A stretch of DNA of 43,468 nt from Azohydromonas lata NBRC 102462 (lineage in GTDB: Bacteria > Pseudomonadota > Gammaproteobacteria > Burkholderiales > Burkholderiaceae_C), in NCBI RefSeq assembly GCF_001571085.1, contig NZ_BCTC01000056.1, positions 1-43,468 on the forward strand, in the 5' to 3' direction. How positions within the stretch are numbered: the stretch's first letter is position 1; each line of letters starts with the position of its first letter. Positions 1 through 7,638 of the stretch are shown here, piece by piece. The notes beneath the pieces were generated by a model. The model saw only the letters and a list, made by a program, of their open reading frames with translations. It was not told the DNA's origin and made no database searches. Both the position numbers and the translations under genes were made by a program.

Positions 1-1
1 G

Positions 2-3000
2 CCGCCGCGCGGGCCGCGCGAAGCCCGCCCGCCGCGCGAACCGCGTGAGCCCCGCGAGCCCCGGCCTGGCGCCGCGCCGCGCCCGGCCACGCCCATTCCG
101 CCCATCACCTTCCCGGAGAGCCTGCCCGTCAGCGCCCGGCGCGACGAGATCGCGCGCGCGCTGCGCGAGCACCAGGTGATCATCGTCAGCGGCGAGACCG
201 GCTCGGGCAAGACGACGCAATTGCCCAAGATCGCGCTGGCCCTGGGCCGCGGCCGCGGCAACGGCGGGCGCCTGATCGGCCACACCCAGCCGCGGCGCAT
301 CGCCGCCTCCAGCGTGGCCAAGCGCATCGCGCAGGAGCTGAACTCGCCGCTGGGCGACGTGGTGGGCTACAAGGTCCGCTTCCAGGACCGCCTGCAGCCC
401 GGCGCGTCGGTGAAGCTGATGACCGACGGCATCCTGCTGGCCGAGACCCAGGGCGACCCCGAGCTGCGCGCCTACGACACCATCATCATCGACGAGGCCC
501 ACGAGCGCAGCCTCAACATCGACTTCCTGCTGGGCTACCTGCGCCAGCTCCTGCCGCGGCGGCCGGACCTCAAGATCATCGTCACCTCGGCCACGATCGA
601 CGCCGACCGCTTCGCCAAGCACTTCGAGTCCGCCAAGGGCCCGGCGCCGGTCATCCACGTCAGCGGCCGCCTCTACCCGGTGGAGCAGCGCTGGCGGCCC
701 TTCGAGGACGGCAAGGAGTTCGACCTCAACGACGCCATCGTCGATGCCGTCGATGAGCTCTGGCGCCAGGGCCCGGGCGACGTGCTGGTCTTCCTGCCCG
801 GCGAGCGCGAGATCCGCGAGGCCGCCGAGCAGCTGCGCGGCCACCACCCGCCCGGCGTGGAAATCCTGCCCCTGTTCGCCCGGCTGTCGCAGCAGGAGCA
901 GGACCGCGTGTTCGAGACCGGCGCGCGCCCGCGCATCGTGCTGGCGACCAACGTCGCCGAGACCTCGCTCACCGTGCCCGGCATCCGCTACGTGGTGGAC
1001 TCCGGCCTCGCCCGCGTCAAGCGCTACAGCTACCGCAACAAGGTCGAGCAACTGCAGATCGAGCCGGTGAGCCAGGCGGCGGCCAACCAGCGCGCCGGCC
1101 GCTGCGGCCGCGTCTCCAACGGCGTGTGCATCCGCCTGTACGACGAGACCGACTTCGCCGGCCGCACGCGCTTCACCGACCCGGAGATCCTGCGCTCGTC
1201 GCTGGCCGGCGTGATCCTGCGCATGAAGAGCCTGCACCTGGGCACGGTGGAAGACTTTCCCTTCCTGGAGCCGCCGCCCCGCAAGGCCATTGCCGACGGC
1301 TACGCGCTGCTGGCCGAGCTGGGCGCGGTGGACGACCTCAACGAGCTGACGCCCATCGGCCACGAGCTGTCCAAGCTGCCGCTGGACCCGCGCATCGGCC
1401 GCATGATCATCGAGGCCCGCCAGCGCCATGCGCTCACCGAAGTGCTGGTCATCGCCAGCGCCCTGAGCGTGCAGGACGTGCGCGACCGTCCCCTGGAGCA
1501 GCAGCAGGCCGCGGACCAAAGGCACAAGCCCTTCGACGACGAGAAGTCCGAGTTCAGCGGCTATTTGAAGCTGTGGAAATGGCTGGACACCTCCCGCGGC
1601 GGCGACGGCCAGGCCCACAAGCTCTCGGCGCGCAAGCACGAGGCGCTGCTGCGCGAGAACTTCATCAGCCCGCGCCGCGTGCGCGAGTGGCGCGACATCC
1701 ACTCGCAGCTCCACACCGTGGTGGCCGAACATGGTTGGCGGCTCAACGACGCGCCGGCAACCTACGAGCAGGTGCACCTGTCCATGCTGGCGGGCCTGCT
1801 GGGCAACATCGGCTTGAAGAGCGACGAAGACGACTGGTACCTGGGTGCACGCGGCATCAAGTTCTGGCGCCATCCCGGCGCGCACCTCTCCAAGAAGCCC
1901 GGGCGCTGGATCGTCACCGCGGAGCTGGTGGAGACCACGCGGCTCTTCGGCCGCGGCATTGCCGCCATCGAGCCGCAGTGGCTGCCCGGCATTGCCGGCC
2001 ACCTGATCAAGACGCAGTTGCTGGACCCGCACTGGGAGAAGAAGGCGGCCGAGGTGGTGGCGCTGGAGCGGGCCACGCTCTACGGCATCGTCATCTACAA
2101 CAACCGCCGCGTGAACTACGCCAAGCTGGACCCGATGGGGGCGCGCGAGATCTTCATTCGCCAGGCCCTGGTGGCCGGCGAGTGGGACACCAAGCTCCCG
2201 TTCCTGGCCCACAACCAGAAGATGGTGCGCCAGGTGCAGGAGCTGGAGCACAAGTCGCGGCGCCAGGACGTGCTGGTGGACGACGAGCTGATCTTCGCCT
2301 ACTACGACCGCCACATCCCCGCCGACGTGCACAGCGGCGCCAGCCTGGAGCGCTGGTTCCGCTATGCCGCCAAGGCCGATGCGCGGCTGCTGCAGCTCAG
2401 CAAGGAAGAGCTGATGCGCCACGAGGCCGCGGGCGTCACCAGCGAGGCCTTCCCCAAGACCATCCGCCTGGGCGGCATCGACTGCGCCGCGGCCTACCTG
2501 CACGAGCCCGGCGACCAGCGCGACGGCGTCACCGTCACCGTGCCCATTTACGCGCTCAACCAGGTGAGCGACGACCGCTGCGAATGGCTCGTGCCCGGCA
2601 TGGTGGCGGCCAAGGTGCAGGCGCTGATGAAAAGCCTGCCTCAGCGTCCGCGTTCGCGGCTGGTGCCGCTGCCCGACACCGCGGCCGAGTTCGTGGAACT
2701 GGTGCCGTTCGGCGACGGCGGGCTGACTGATGCCGTCTTGAAATTCGTTCGCGAGCGCACCCAGTTGGCCGTGCAGCGCAACGACTTCAAGCTGGACATG
2801 CTCAGCCCGCACCTGTTCATGAACTTCAAGGTCGTGGACGAGCACGGGCGCCAGCTCGGCATGGGCCGCCACCTGCCCACGCTCAAGGCCGAGCTGGGCA
2901 GCCAGGCGCGCTCGGCCTTCCAGGCGCTGGCGGCGCTCAAGGTCAAGCAATCCGCCGCCGCGCCTGAAGCCGCACCGGCGCCCGCGCCGGGGAGTGGCGG

Positions 3001-3910
3001 CGGTGCGAAGGCCCAGCGCGTGCCGGCGCCCACGCCGGCGCCCGCCGCGCCGGTGGAGCCCGCGAAATACACCGCCTGGACCTTCGGCGAGCTGCCGGAG
3101 CTCATGGAGCTGCGCAAGGGCGCGCAGACGCTGGTGGGCTTCCCGGCGCTGATCGACAAGGGCACGCACGTCGAGATCGAGGTGTTCGACGAGCCGGAGG
3201 TGGCCGCCGCGAAGCACCGCGCCGGTCTGCGCCGCCTCATCGCGCTGCAGATCCGCGAGCCGCTGAAATACCTGGAGAAGAACATCCCCGACCTGCAGAA
3301 GATGGCCGTGGCCTACATGCCGCTGGGCACGCAGGAGGAGTTGCGGGCGCAAATCATCGACGTGGCGCTGGACCGCGCCTTCCTGGGCGAGCCGCTGCCC
3401 ACCGACGAGCTCGCCTTCAAGGCGCGCATCGAGGAGGGCCGCAGCCGCTTGAACCTCATCGCGCAGGAGGTGGCGCGCCAGGCCGGCCTGGTGCTGGCCG
3501 AGTACGCCGCGGCGGCGCGCAAGCTCAAGGACACGCGCAACCTGCCCAAGGAGGCGGTGGACGACATCCAGGCCCAGCTTCAGCGGCTGGTGGACAAGCG
3601 CTTCATCGCCCGCACGCCCTGGGCCGCGCTGCAGCACCTGCCGCGCTACTTGAAAGCCGTGGTGATGCGGCTGGACAAGTGGCGTGCGGACCCCGCGCGC
3701 GACGCGCAGCGCCTGGCCGAGCTGCGCCCGCTGGAGCAGCGCTACCTGCGCCGCGTCGCGGAGCTCAAGGGCCAGCACGACGCGCGGCTGGACGAATACC
3801 GCTGGCTGCTGGAGGAGCTGCGCGTGAGCTTCTTCGCCCAGGAGCTGCGCACGCCGCAGCCGGTGAGCGTCAAGCGGCTGGACAAGGCCTGGGCGCAGAT
3901 GTCGAGCTGA
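2..3910 (+). CDS. hrpA: ATP-dependent DEAH-box RNA helicase HrpA (5' end missing)
   Basis: DExH/DEAH RNA helicase that unwinds RNA or RNA-protein complexes using ATP; E. coli HrpA has been linked to fimbrial mRNA processing and stalled-ribosome rescue. The reading frame is open to the window edge, so the true start lies upstream. Counting from position 2, visible motifs are Walker A GETGSGKT near residue 64, motif Ia TQPRRIAA, DEAH at 164-167, SAT near 197 and QRAGRCGR near 362. The helicase-associated and OB-fold regions follow, then an Ala/Pro-rich linker (roughly residues 1040-1080) and the long C-terminal domain typical of HrpA (DUF3418). The 1302 visible residues match the usual ~1300. 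The extreme N-terminus is a low-complexity Pro/Arg/Glu tail. The first internal start-like codon, GTG at 176, falls just before Walker A and is not a credible start. Confidence 0.95.
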   Translation, partial: PPRGPREARPPREPREPREPRPGAAPRPATPIPPITFPESLPVSARRDEIARALREHQVIIVSGETGSGKTTQLPKIALALGRGRGNGGRLIGHTQPRRIAASSVAKRIAQELNSPLGDVVGYKVRFQDRLQPGASVKLMTDGILLAETQGDPELRAYDTIIIDEAHERSLNIDFLLGYLRQLLPRRPDLKIIVTSATIDADRFAKHFESAKGPAPVIHVSGRLYPVEQRWRPFEDGKEFDLNDAIVDAVDELWRQGPGDVLVFLPGEREIREAAEQLRGHHPPGVEILPLFARLSQQEQDRVFETGARPRIVLATNVAETSLTVPGIRYVVDSGLARVKRYSYRNKVEQLQIEPVSQAAANQRAGRCGRVSNGVCIRLYDETDFAGRTRFTDPEILRSSLAGVILRMKSLHLGTVEDFPFLEPPPRKAIADGYALLAELGAVDDLNELTPIGHELSKLPLDPRIGRMIIEARQRHALTEVLVIASALSVQDVRDRPLEQQQAADQRHKPFDDEKSEFSGYLKLWKWLDTSRGGDGQAHKLSARKHEALLRENFISPRRVREWRDIHSQLHTVVAEHGWRLNDAPATYEQVHLSMLAGLLGNIGLKSDEDDWYLGARGIKFWRHPGAHLSKKPGRWIVTAELVETTRLFGRGIAAIEPQWLPGIAGHLIKTQLLDPHWEKKAAEVVALERATLYGIVIYNNRRVNYAKLDPMGAREIFIRQALVAGEWDTKLPFLAHNQKMVRQVQELEHKSRRQDVLVDDELIFAYYDRHIPADVHSGASLERWFRYAAKADARLLQLSKEELMRHEAAGVTSEAFPKTIRLGGIDCAAAYLHEPGDQRDGVTVTVPIYALNQVSDDRCEWLVPGMVAAKVQALMKSLPQRPRSRLVPLPDTAAEFVELVPFGDGGLTDAVLKFVRERTQLAVQRNDFKLDMLSPHLFMNFKVVDEHGRQLGMGRHLPTLKAELGSQARSAFQALAALKVKQSAAAPEAAPAPAPGSGGGAKAQRVPAPTPAPAAPVEPAKYTAWTFGELPELMELRKGAQTLVGFPALIDKGTHVEIEVFDEPEVAAAKHRAGLRRLIALQIREPLKYLEKNIPDLQKMAVAYMPLGTQEELRAQIIDVALDRAFLGEPLPTDELAFKARIEEGRSRLNLIAQEVARQAGLVLAEYAAAARKLKDTRNLPKEAVDDIQAQLQRLVDKRFIARTPWAALQHLPRYLKAVVMRLDKWRADPARDAQRLAELRPLEQRYLRRVAELKGQHDARLDEYRWLLEELRVSFFAQELRTPQPVSVKRLDKAWAQMSS

Positions 3911-3917
3911 GCAGGGA

Positions 3918-3949
3918 GGGCGGCAGGCCTGCTCCTTGCCGCGCCGCCC
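3918..3949 (+). terminator. Hairpin after hrpA, no U-tract
   Basis: GGGCGGC (3918-3924) pairs with GCCGCCC (3943-3949) around an 18-base loop, 8 bases after the hrpA stop. No T-run follows, so it may only stabilise the 3' end. The rest of the 208-base gap before psd holds a short dyad ACCCT...AGGGT (about 3985-4003) and a TACACT-like -10 near 4074; neither is strong. Confidence 0.25.
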
Positions 3950-4118
3950 CGAAACAGCCTGACACCGCTGCGCCTCCCCCTATAACCCTTAAAGCCTTAG
4001 GGTGCGCGCCTGCGGCACCGGCCGCGTCCAACCTCCGCATCCCGGCGACAGCCGGCACGCGGAAACCCCTCGCTACACTTTCAGGTTTGCCCGCTTCAGC
4101 CGCTACCGGAACACCGCC

Positions 4119-4967
4119 TTGATAGACCGCCTCACCGTCCTTGCCCAATACCTGTTGCCCAAGCGGGCGCTGACCGAGTTTGCCGGCAAGGTCGCCTCAT
4201 GGCAGGGCGGGGCAACGACCACGCGCATCATCCGCTGGTTCGTCAAGCGCTACGCGGTGAACATGAGCGAGGCGCTCAACCCTGACGTCACCAGCTACGC
4301 CAGCTTCAACGAGTTTTTTACTCGCCCCCTGAAGCCCGGCGCGCGGCCCCTGGCGGTGGCCGACCTCATCTGCCCCGTGGACGGCGCGGTGAGCCAGTTC
4401 GGCGACGTCAACGCCGGGCGCATCTTCCAGGCCAAGGGCCACGACTACACGGCCACCACGCTGGTGGGCGGCGACGCCGCGCTGGCCGCCACCTTCAACG
4501 GCGGCAGCTTCGCCACGCTCTACCTCAGCCCGCGCGACTACCACCGCGTGCACATGCCCTGCGACGGGCGGCTGCTGCGCATGATCCACGTGCCCGGCGA
4601 GCTGTTCTCGGTGAACCCCGTCACCGCCCGCAACGTGCCCGGCCTCTTCGCCCGCAACGAGCGCGTGGTGTGCGTGTTCGAAGGCGCGCACGGCCCCTGG
4701 GTGCTGGTGCTGGTGGGCGCCACCATCGTGGGCAGCATGGCCACCGTGTGGCACGGGATGGTCAACCCTCCGCGCCCGGCCGGCGTGCGCGAGTGGACTT
4801 ACACCGACGGCCCGCCTATAGAGCTCAAGCAGGGGGACGAAATGGGCCGCTTCCTGCTCGGCTCCACGGTGGTGATGCTCTTCCCGCAGCGCGGGCTGAA
4901 GTGGAACCCGGCCTGGGAGCCGCTGCGCCTGATCAAGCTCGGCGAGCCCATGGCCGTGCGGAGCTGA
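4119..4967 (+). CDS. psd: Phosphatidylserine decarboxylase proenzyme
   Basis: Converts phosphatidylserine to phosphatidylethanolamine at the inner membrane, the last step of PE synthesis. The hallmark LGST motif is present (Ser249, codon at 4863). Self-cleavage before this serine generates the pyruvoyl cofactor and splits the proenzyme into beta and alpha chains. I chose the TTG at 4119 (LIDRLTVLAQYLLPK) because it gives 282 residues and the usual family N-terminus. The frame extends further upstream to a GTG at 4002, but that segment is Arg/Pro-rich and does not look like Psd. The His in YHRVHMP, conserved in the family, is present. It follows hrpA by about 200 bases and has its own weak promoter candidate; no functional link to either neighbour is evident. 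Confidence 0.93.
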   Translation: MIDRLTVLAQYLLPKRALTEFAGKVASWQGGATTTRIIRWFVKRYAVNMSEALNPDVTSYASFNEFFTRPLKPGARPLAVADLICPVDGAVSQFGDVNAGRIFQAKGHDYTATTLVGGDAALAATFNGGSFATLYLSPRDYHRVHMPCDGRLLRMIHVPGELFSVNPVTARNVPGLFARNERVVCVFEGAHGPWVLVLVGATIVGSMATVWHGMVNPPRPAGVREWTYTDGPPIELKQGDEMGRFLLGSTVVMLFPQRGLKWNPAWEPLRLIKLGEPMAVRS

Positions 4968-4992
4968 TCCGCAGCACGTCAGGAGCGCCGCC

Positions 4993-6450
4993 GTGGATGA
5001 CGCCCTCTGGTGGCCCGCGCCGCATCCTGCCCTGGGCGTGTGGCGTGACGCCGGCGGGGCGCTGCGCTGGCGCTGCAACCCGGCCGCCCAACATTGGGCC
5101 CGCCGCCTGGGTGTGGGCGAGGACCTCTGGCCGCGTTGGGCGCAGGCCTGCGCCGAGGCGGCGCCACCGCTTGCACCACCGTCTGCGCCGGCGTCCTCCT
5201 TGCCCGCCGCTCAGGGTGATGCCGGCGAAGCCGCCGCCCCTCTGCTGCGCCTGCCCGGTGCGCCGGCCGTGGACGCCACGCTGTGCCCGCAGGGCGAAGG
5301 CGTGCTGGCCTGGCTGGTGGCGGAGTCCGAGGCGCACAGCCGCCACGAGCTGGAGCGGCTGGCGCTAGCCGTGCAGGCCGCGGGGCTGGGCGTGTGGGAG
5401 TCCGACCTGGACGGCCGCACCCTCTACTGGAACGAGGCCATGTACCGCCTGCGCGGGCTGGACCCCGGCGATCCGCGCCCCGTGTGGCAGCTCTCGCGCC
5501 TGACCAACCACCCCGACGACCAGCGCGTGCTCAGCGAGCTGCCGCGCCGCCACGTCGAGGCCGGCGAGCCCTACGCCATGGACCTGCGCGTGCGCTGGCC
5601 GGACGGCAGCGAGCACTGGCTGGCGACGCGGGGGCGGGCCCTGTCCGGCGGCCCGGGCCAGCCCGTGCGCATGGTGGGCGTCAACGGCGACATCACCGAC
5701 CGCATGCGTGCCCAAGCCGCCGAGCTGGAGCGCGAGCGCGCCGAGCAGGCCAGCCGCGCCAAGAGCGCGCTGCTGGCGCGCGTGAGCCACGAGCTGCGCA
5801 CCCCGCTGAACGCCGTGCTGGGCTTTGCGCAGTTGCTGCAGTTGCGCGCCGGCCAGGTGCCGGGCCCGCAGCAGGCCGAGTGGGCGCGCCACATCGCCGA
5901 GGCCGGCCAGCACCTGCTGCTGCTCATAGACGACCTGCTGGAGCTGGCCGGCGCCGGCGAGCGCGGCCAGGCCGCGCCGCAGGCCCGCCCCGTGGCGCTG
6001 GCGCCGCTGGTGGAGGAGGCCCTGCACTGGAGCGCGGCCCAAGCCCGCCAGGCCGGCGTGCACGTGCTGCCGCCGCAGCAGCCCGTGGAGGGCAGCGTGT
6101 TGGGCGACGCGCGCCGCGTGCGCCAAGTGCTTCTGAACCTGCTGTCCAACGCCATCAAGTACAACCGCGCCGGCGGCGAGGTGCGCTTGAGCAGCTGCGG
6201 CCCGGACGACGGCGCGCTGCGCGGCCTGTGCGTGGCCGACACCGGTCCCGGCCTGGCGCCGGAGCAAATGCAGCAGTTGGGCGAGCCCTTCAACCGCTTG
6301 GGCGCCGAGCAGCGCGGCATTCCCGGCACCGGCATAGGCCTGGCCATCAGCCGTGAGCTGCTGCAGCGCATGGGCGGGCGGCTGGAGGTGCAAAGCACGG
6401 TCGGCCAGGGCAGCCGCTTCACCATGTGGCTGCCCGCGGCGCAGCCCTGA
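4993..6450 (+). CDS. PAS-domain sensor histidine kinase (orphan)
   Basis: Predicted soluble sensor kinase of 485 residues. The GTG start at 4993 has an AGGAG ribosome site about 9 bases upstream. A GC-rich, Ala/Pro-rich N-terminus (1-110) is followed by a PAS/PAC sensor around residues 125-235, a short coiled linker, HisKA with the phosphoacceptor His266 in the SHELRTPL motif, and a HATPase_c domain with N-box NAIKYN, G1 DTGPGL and G2 GTGIGLAI. There is no transmembrane segment, receiver domain or adjacent response regulator, so the signal and partner are unknown. It starts 25 bases after psd and could be read from the same transcript. Every kinase motif is intact, so it should be active. Confidence 0.88.
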   Translation: MDDALWWPAPHPALGVWRDAGGALRWRCNPAAQHWARRLGVGEDLWPRWAQACAEAAPPLAPPSAPASSLPAAQGDAGEAAAPLLRLPGAPAVDATLCPQGEGVLAWLVAESEAHSRHELERLALAVQAAGLGVWESDLDGRTLYWNEAMYRLRGLDPGDPRPVWQLSRLTNHPDDQRVLSELPRRHVEAGEPYAMDLRVRWPDGSEHWLATRGRALSGGPGQPVRMVGVNGDITDRMRAQAAELERERAEQASRAKSALLARVSHELRTPLNAVLGFAQLLQLRAGQVPGPQQAEWARHIAEAGQHLLLLIDDLLELAGAGERGQAAPQARPVALAPLVEEALHWSAAQARQAGVHVLPPQQPVEGSVLGDARRVRQVLLNLLSNAIKYNRAGGEVRLSSCGPDDGALRGLCVADTGPGLAPEQMQQLGEPFNRLGAEQRGIPGTGIGLAISRELLQRMGGRLEVQSTVGQGSRFTMWLPAAQP

Positions 6451-6487
6451 GCCCTGGAGAGCGCGGCTGGCGCGCCTGCCGCTGCGG

Positions 6488-6976
6488 TCAGCCGAAAGTG
6501 GAAGTGGCGCCGTTGCGCCGCGCAGTGCGGGCGCTGCTGCCGTGGCCGGCGCCGCGGTGGGAGGCCTTTTTCATCAGCTGGCGCACCGCGCGCACCGCCA
6601 GCACCAGGCCCATGAGCACCTCGGCGCAAATGGTGGCGTTGGCCCCCAGCGTGTGCTCGCTCCAGAAGCCCTGGGCGTAATGGCTCAGGCTGGTCAGGCC
6701 CAGCAGGCCGTACAGCGCCAGGCACAGCGTGGCGAGCACGCCCAGGTCCAATATGGCCAGCACCGCCGCCACCAGCGCCACGGCGTTCACGGCCAGCCAA
6801 GCCAGGTACATCGCCTCCTTGGTCGCGTCTTCCGGTGTGCCCGGATAAAACACCATGTATTCGGCGTTGTGGACCAAATGGATAAAGCCGGCCGCGCCAT
6901 AAATCAGCGCCAAACCCCAAACACGTTTGGGCAGGTGCAGGCTTCTGGTCAAAAAGGGGCGGGATCTGCGTGTCAT
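6488..6976 (-). CDS. Small four-helix membrane protein, unknown function
   Basis: A 162-residue protein that I do not recognise. Four hydrophobic stretches are visible: about residues 16-36 (LALIYGAAGFIHLVHNAEYM, with two His and an Asn), 57-77, 78-98 and 112-130. Short basic N- and C-termini flank them; the C-terminal tail is Ser/Arg/Gly-rich. It resembles small integral membrane proteins annotated only as hypothetical in Burkholderiales. It converges on the PAS kinase (37 bases between stops) and is divergent from the nitrite operon, with a 660-base regulatory gap between them. The upstream half uses more A/T than the downstream half. Start: ATG at 6976; no clear ribosome site is visible. 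The reading frame is real by hydrophobic patterning, but the function is open. Confidence 0.7.
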   Translation of the reverse strand: MTRRSRPFLTRSLHLPKRVWGLALIYGAAGFIHLVHNAEYMVFYPGTPEDATKEAMYLAWLAVNAVALVAAVLAILDLGVLATLCLALYGLLGLTSLSHYAQGFWSEHTLGANATICAEVLMGLVLAVRAVRQLMKKASHRGAGHGSSARTARRNGATSTFG

Positions 6977-7164
6977 GAAAGTAAATCGCGTCCGTGCCCA
7001 ACCCGCTTAGCAAAGGTCAAGCTTTCGAAGGTTTCCACATCATGCACCACCGCGTGATGACGGAATTCACGAAACCCACTGTCCATCCCGGCGCGCTGTC
7101 CGCTCGGTCATTTCCGCGCGGCGATTTCCGCGGCCATCAACAAACTCCAGCTCCCTGAAGAACC

Positions 7165-7240
7165 CAAAAAAGGCGCCGGCACTGGGCAGGCGGGCGGGCC
7201 GCCGCGCCCCGTCCCTGCGCATGCACGGGCGCAGTGCCGG
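7165..7240 (-). terminator. Possible leftward terminator or 3' end of a small antisense RNA
   Basis: On the minus strand CCGGCACTG (7240-7232) can pair with CAGTGCCGG (7184-7176), then GCGCC and a run of six T (7171-7166). No annotated gene reads leftward into it, so it would end a transcript starting inside the nirB regulatory region, or insulate the 6488-6976 gene. The loop is long (47 bases) and GC-rich. Confidence 0.3.
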
Positions 7241-7257
7241 GGCGGTGTGCATGCGTC

Positions 7258-7287
7258 GCCTTGGTGCGCCGTATCCGGCCTTGGTGC
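7258..7287 (+). promoter_or_regulatory. Direct repeats GCCTTGGTGC, candidate activator (NtrC-type) half-sites
   Basis: Two exact copies of GCCTTGGTGC (7258-7267 and 7278-7287) are spaced 20 bases apart, about two helical turns, and lie about 70-100 bases upstream of the predicted sigma-54 transcription start. TGGTGC is the known half-site of NtrC (GCACCA-N5-TGGTGC), but the opposite half-sites here are poor. The link to NtrC is an inference. Confidence 0.35.
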
Positions 7288-7330
7288 ACACAAACCGGGG
7301 ATTCACCGGTGGACGGCCGGCGAATCTTGC

Positions 7331-7345
7331 TGGCACAGGGCTTGC
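7331..7345 (+). promoter_or_regulatory. Sigma-54 (-24/-12) promoter of the nirBD operon
   Basis: TGGCAC (7331-7336), five bases, then TTGC (7342-7345). The GG and GC doublets are separated by exactly 10 bases, as RpoN requires. The predicted start of transcription is near 7357, giving a leader of about 280 bases before nirB. Nitrogen-controlled nas/nir operons commonly use RpoN with NtrC. A perfect small dyad TTGAG-CACT-CTCAA (7352-7365) covers the predicted start. Confidence 0.7.
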
Positions 7346-7365
7346 GAAGAGTTGAGCACTCTCAA

Positions 7366-7460
7366 TGCAATGCCCCGGGGTGCGGCGCGAAAAGCGTTCA
7401 ACACCCCCAGGCCACAACGACGTGGGCCTGCCTGAGTCACCGCAGACGCCAGGCATTGCA
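7366..7460 (+). promoter_or_regulatory. Structured leader of nirB: closed multi-branch RNA with a hexaloop arm
   Basis: TGCAATGCC (7366-7374) pairs perfectly with GGCATTGCA (7452-7460) and encloses two abutting hairpins: GGGGTG (7377-7382) with CACCCC (7402-7407), and CAGGCCAC (7408-7415) with GTGGGCCTG (7422-7430, one bulged G). The second has the six-base loop AACGAC, with A at loop position 1 and G at position 4, as in RNA targets of ANTAR antiterminators. Only one such loop is obvious, whereas ANTAR targets normally have two. No T-run follows anywhere in the leader, so a classical terminator is not seen. Confidence 0.45.
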
Positions 7461-7539
7461 ACGCTCCCCACCCACTCTTCATCCGTGAAAGCCGGCAAAG
7501 CCCGGTTGAGCCGCCGCATGGGCGCAACGGATTGAGGCG

Positions 7540-7609
7540 GTCCGGGGGCGATACCCGAATTCCTGTTTGACCCCATTCCGGACGCCGGCGCAGCCCAGGG
7601 CTTGCCGGC
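7540..7609 (+). promoter_or_regulatory. Hairpins just upstream of the nirB ribosome site
   Basis: GTCCGG (7540-7545) can pair with CCGGAC (7578-7583). Directly after it GCCGGC (7584-7589) pairs with GCCGGC (7604-7609), with AGC/GCT inside. The second ends about 20 bases before the GGAG at 7629. There is no U-tract, so control of translation or RNA stability is more likely than termination. Between 7461 and 7539 I see nothing recognisable. Confidence 0.3.
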
Positions 7610-7638
7610 GCACTCGAAACCCCCGCATGGAGAAGCCC

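Noticed and set aside
4002-4118. Upstream GTG start for psd
   Set aside because: It adds 39 residues of Arg/Pro-rich sequence absent from Psd; TTG 4119 gives the family length and N-terminus.
7067-7576. Protein-coding gene in the nirB upstream gap
   Set aside because: The minus-strand frame has Arg/Pro/Ala-rich shadow composition and no ribosome site; the region is better explained by promoter and leader signals.
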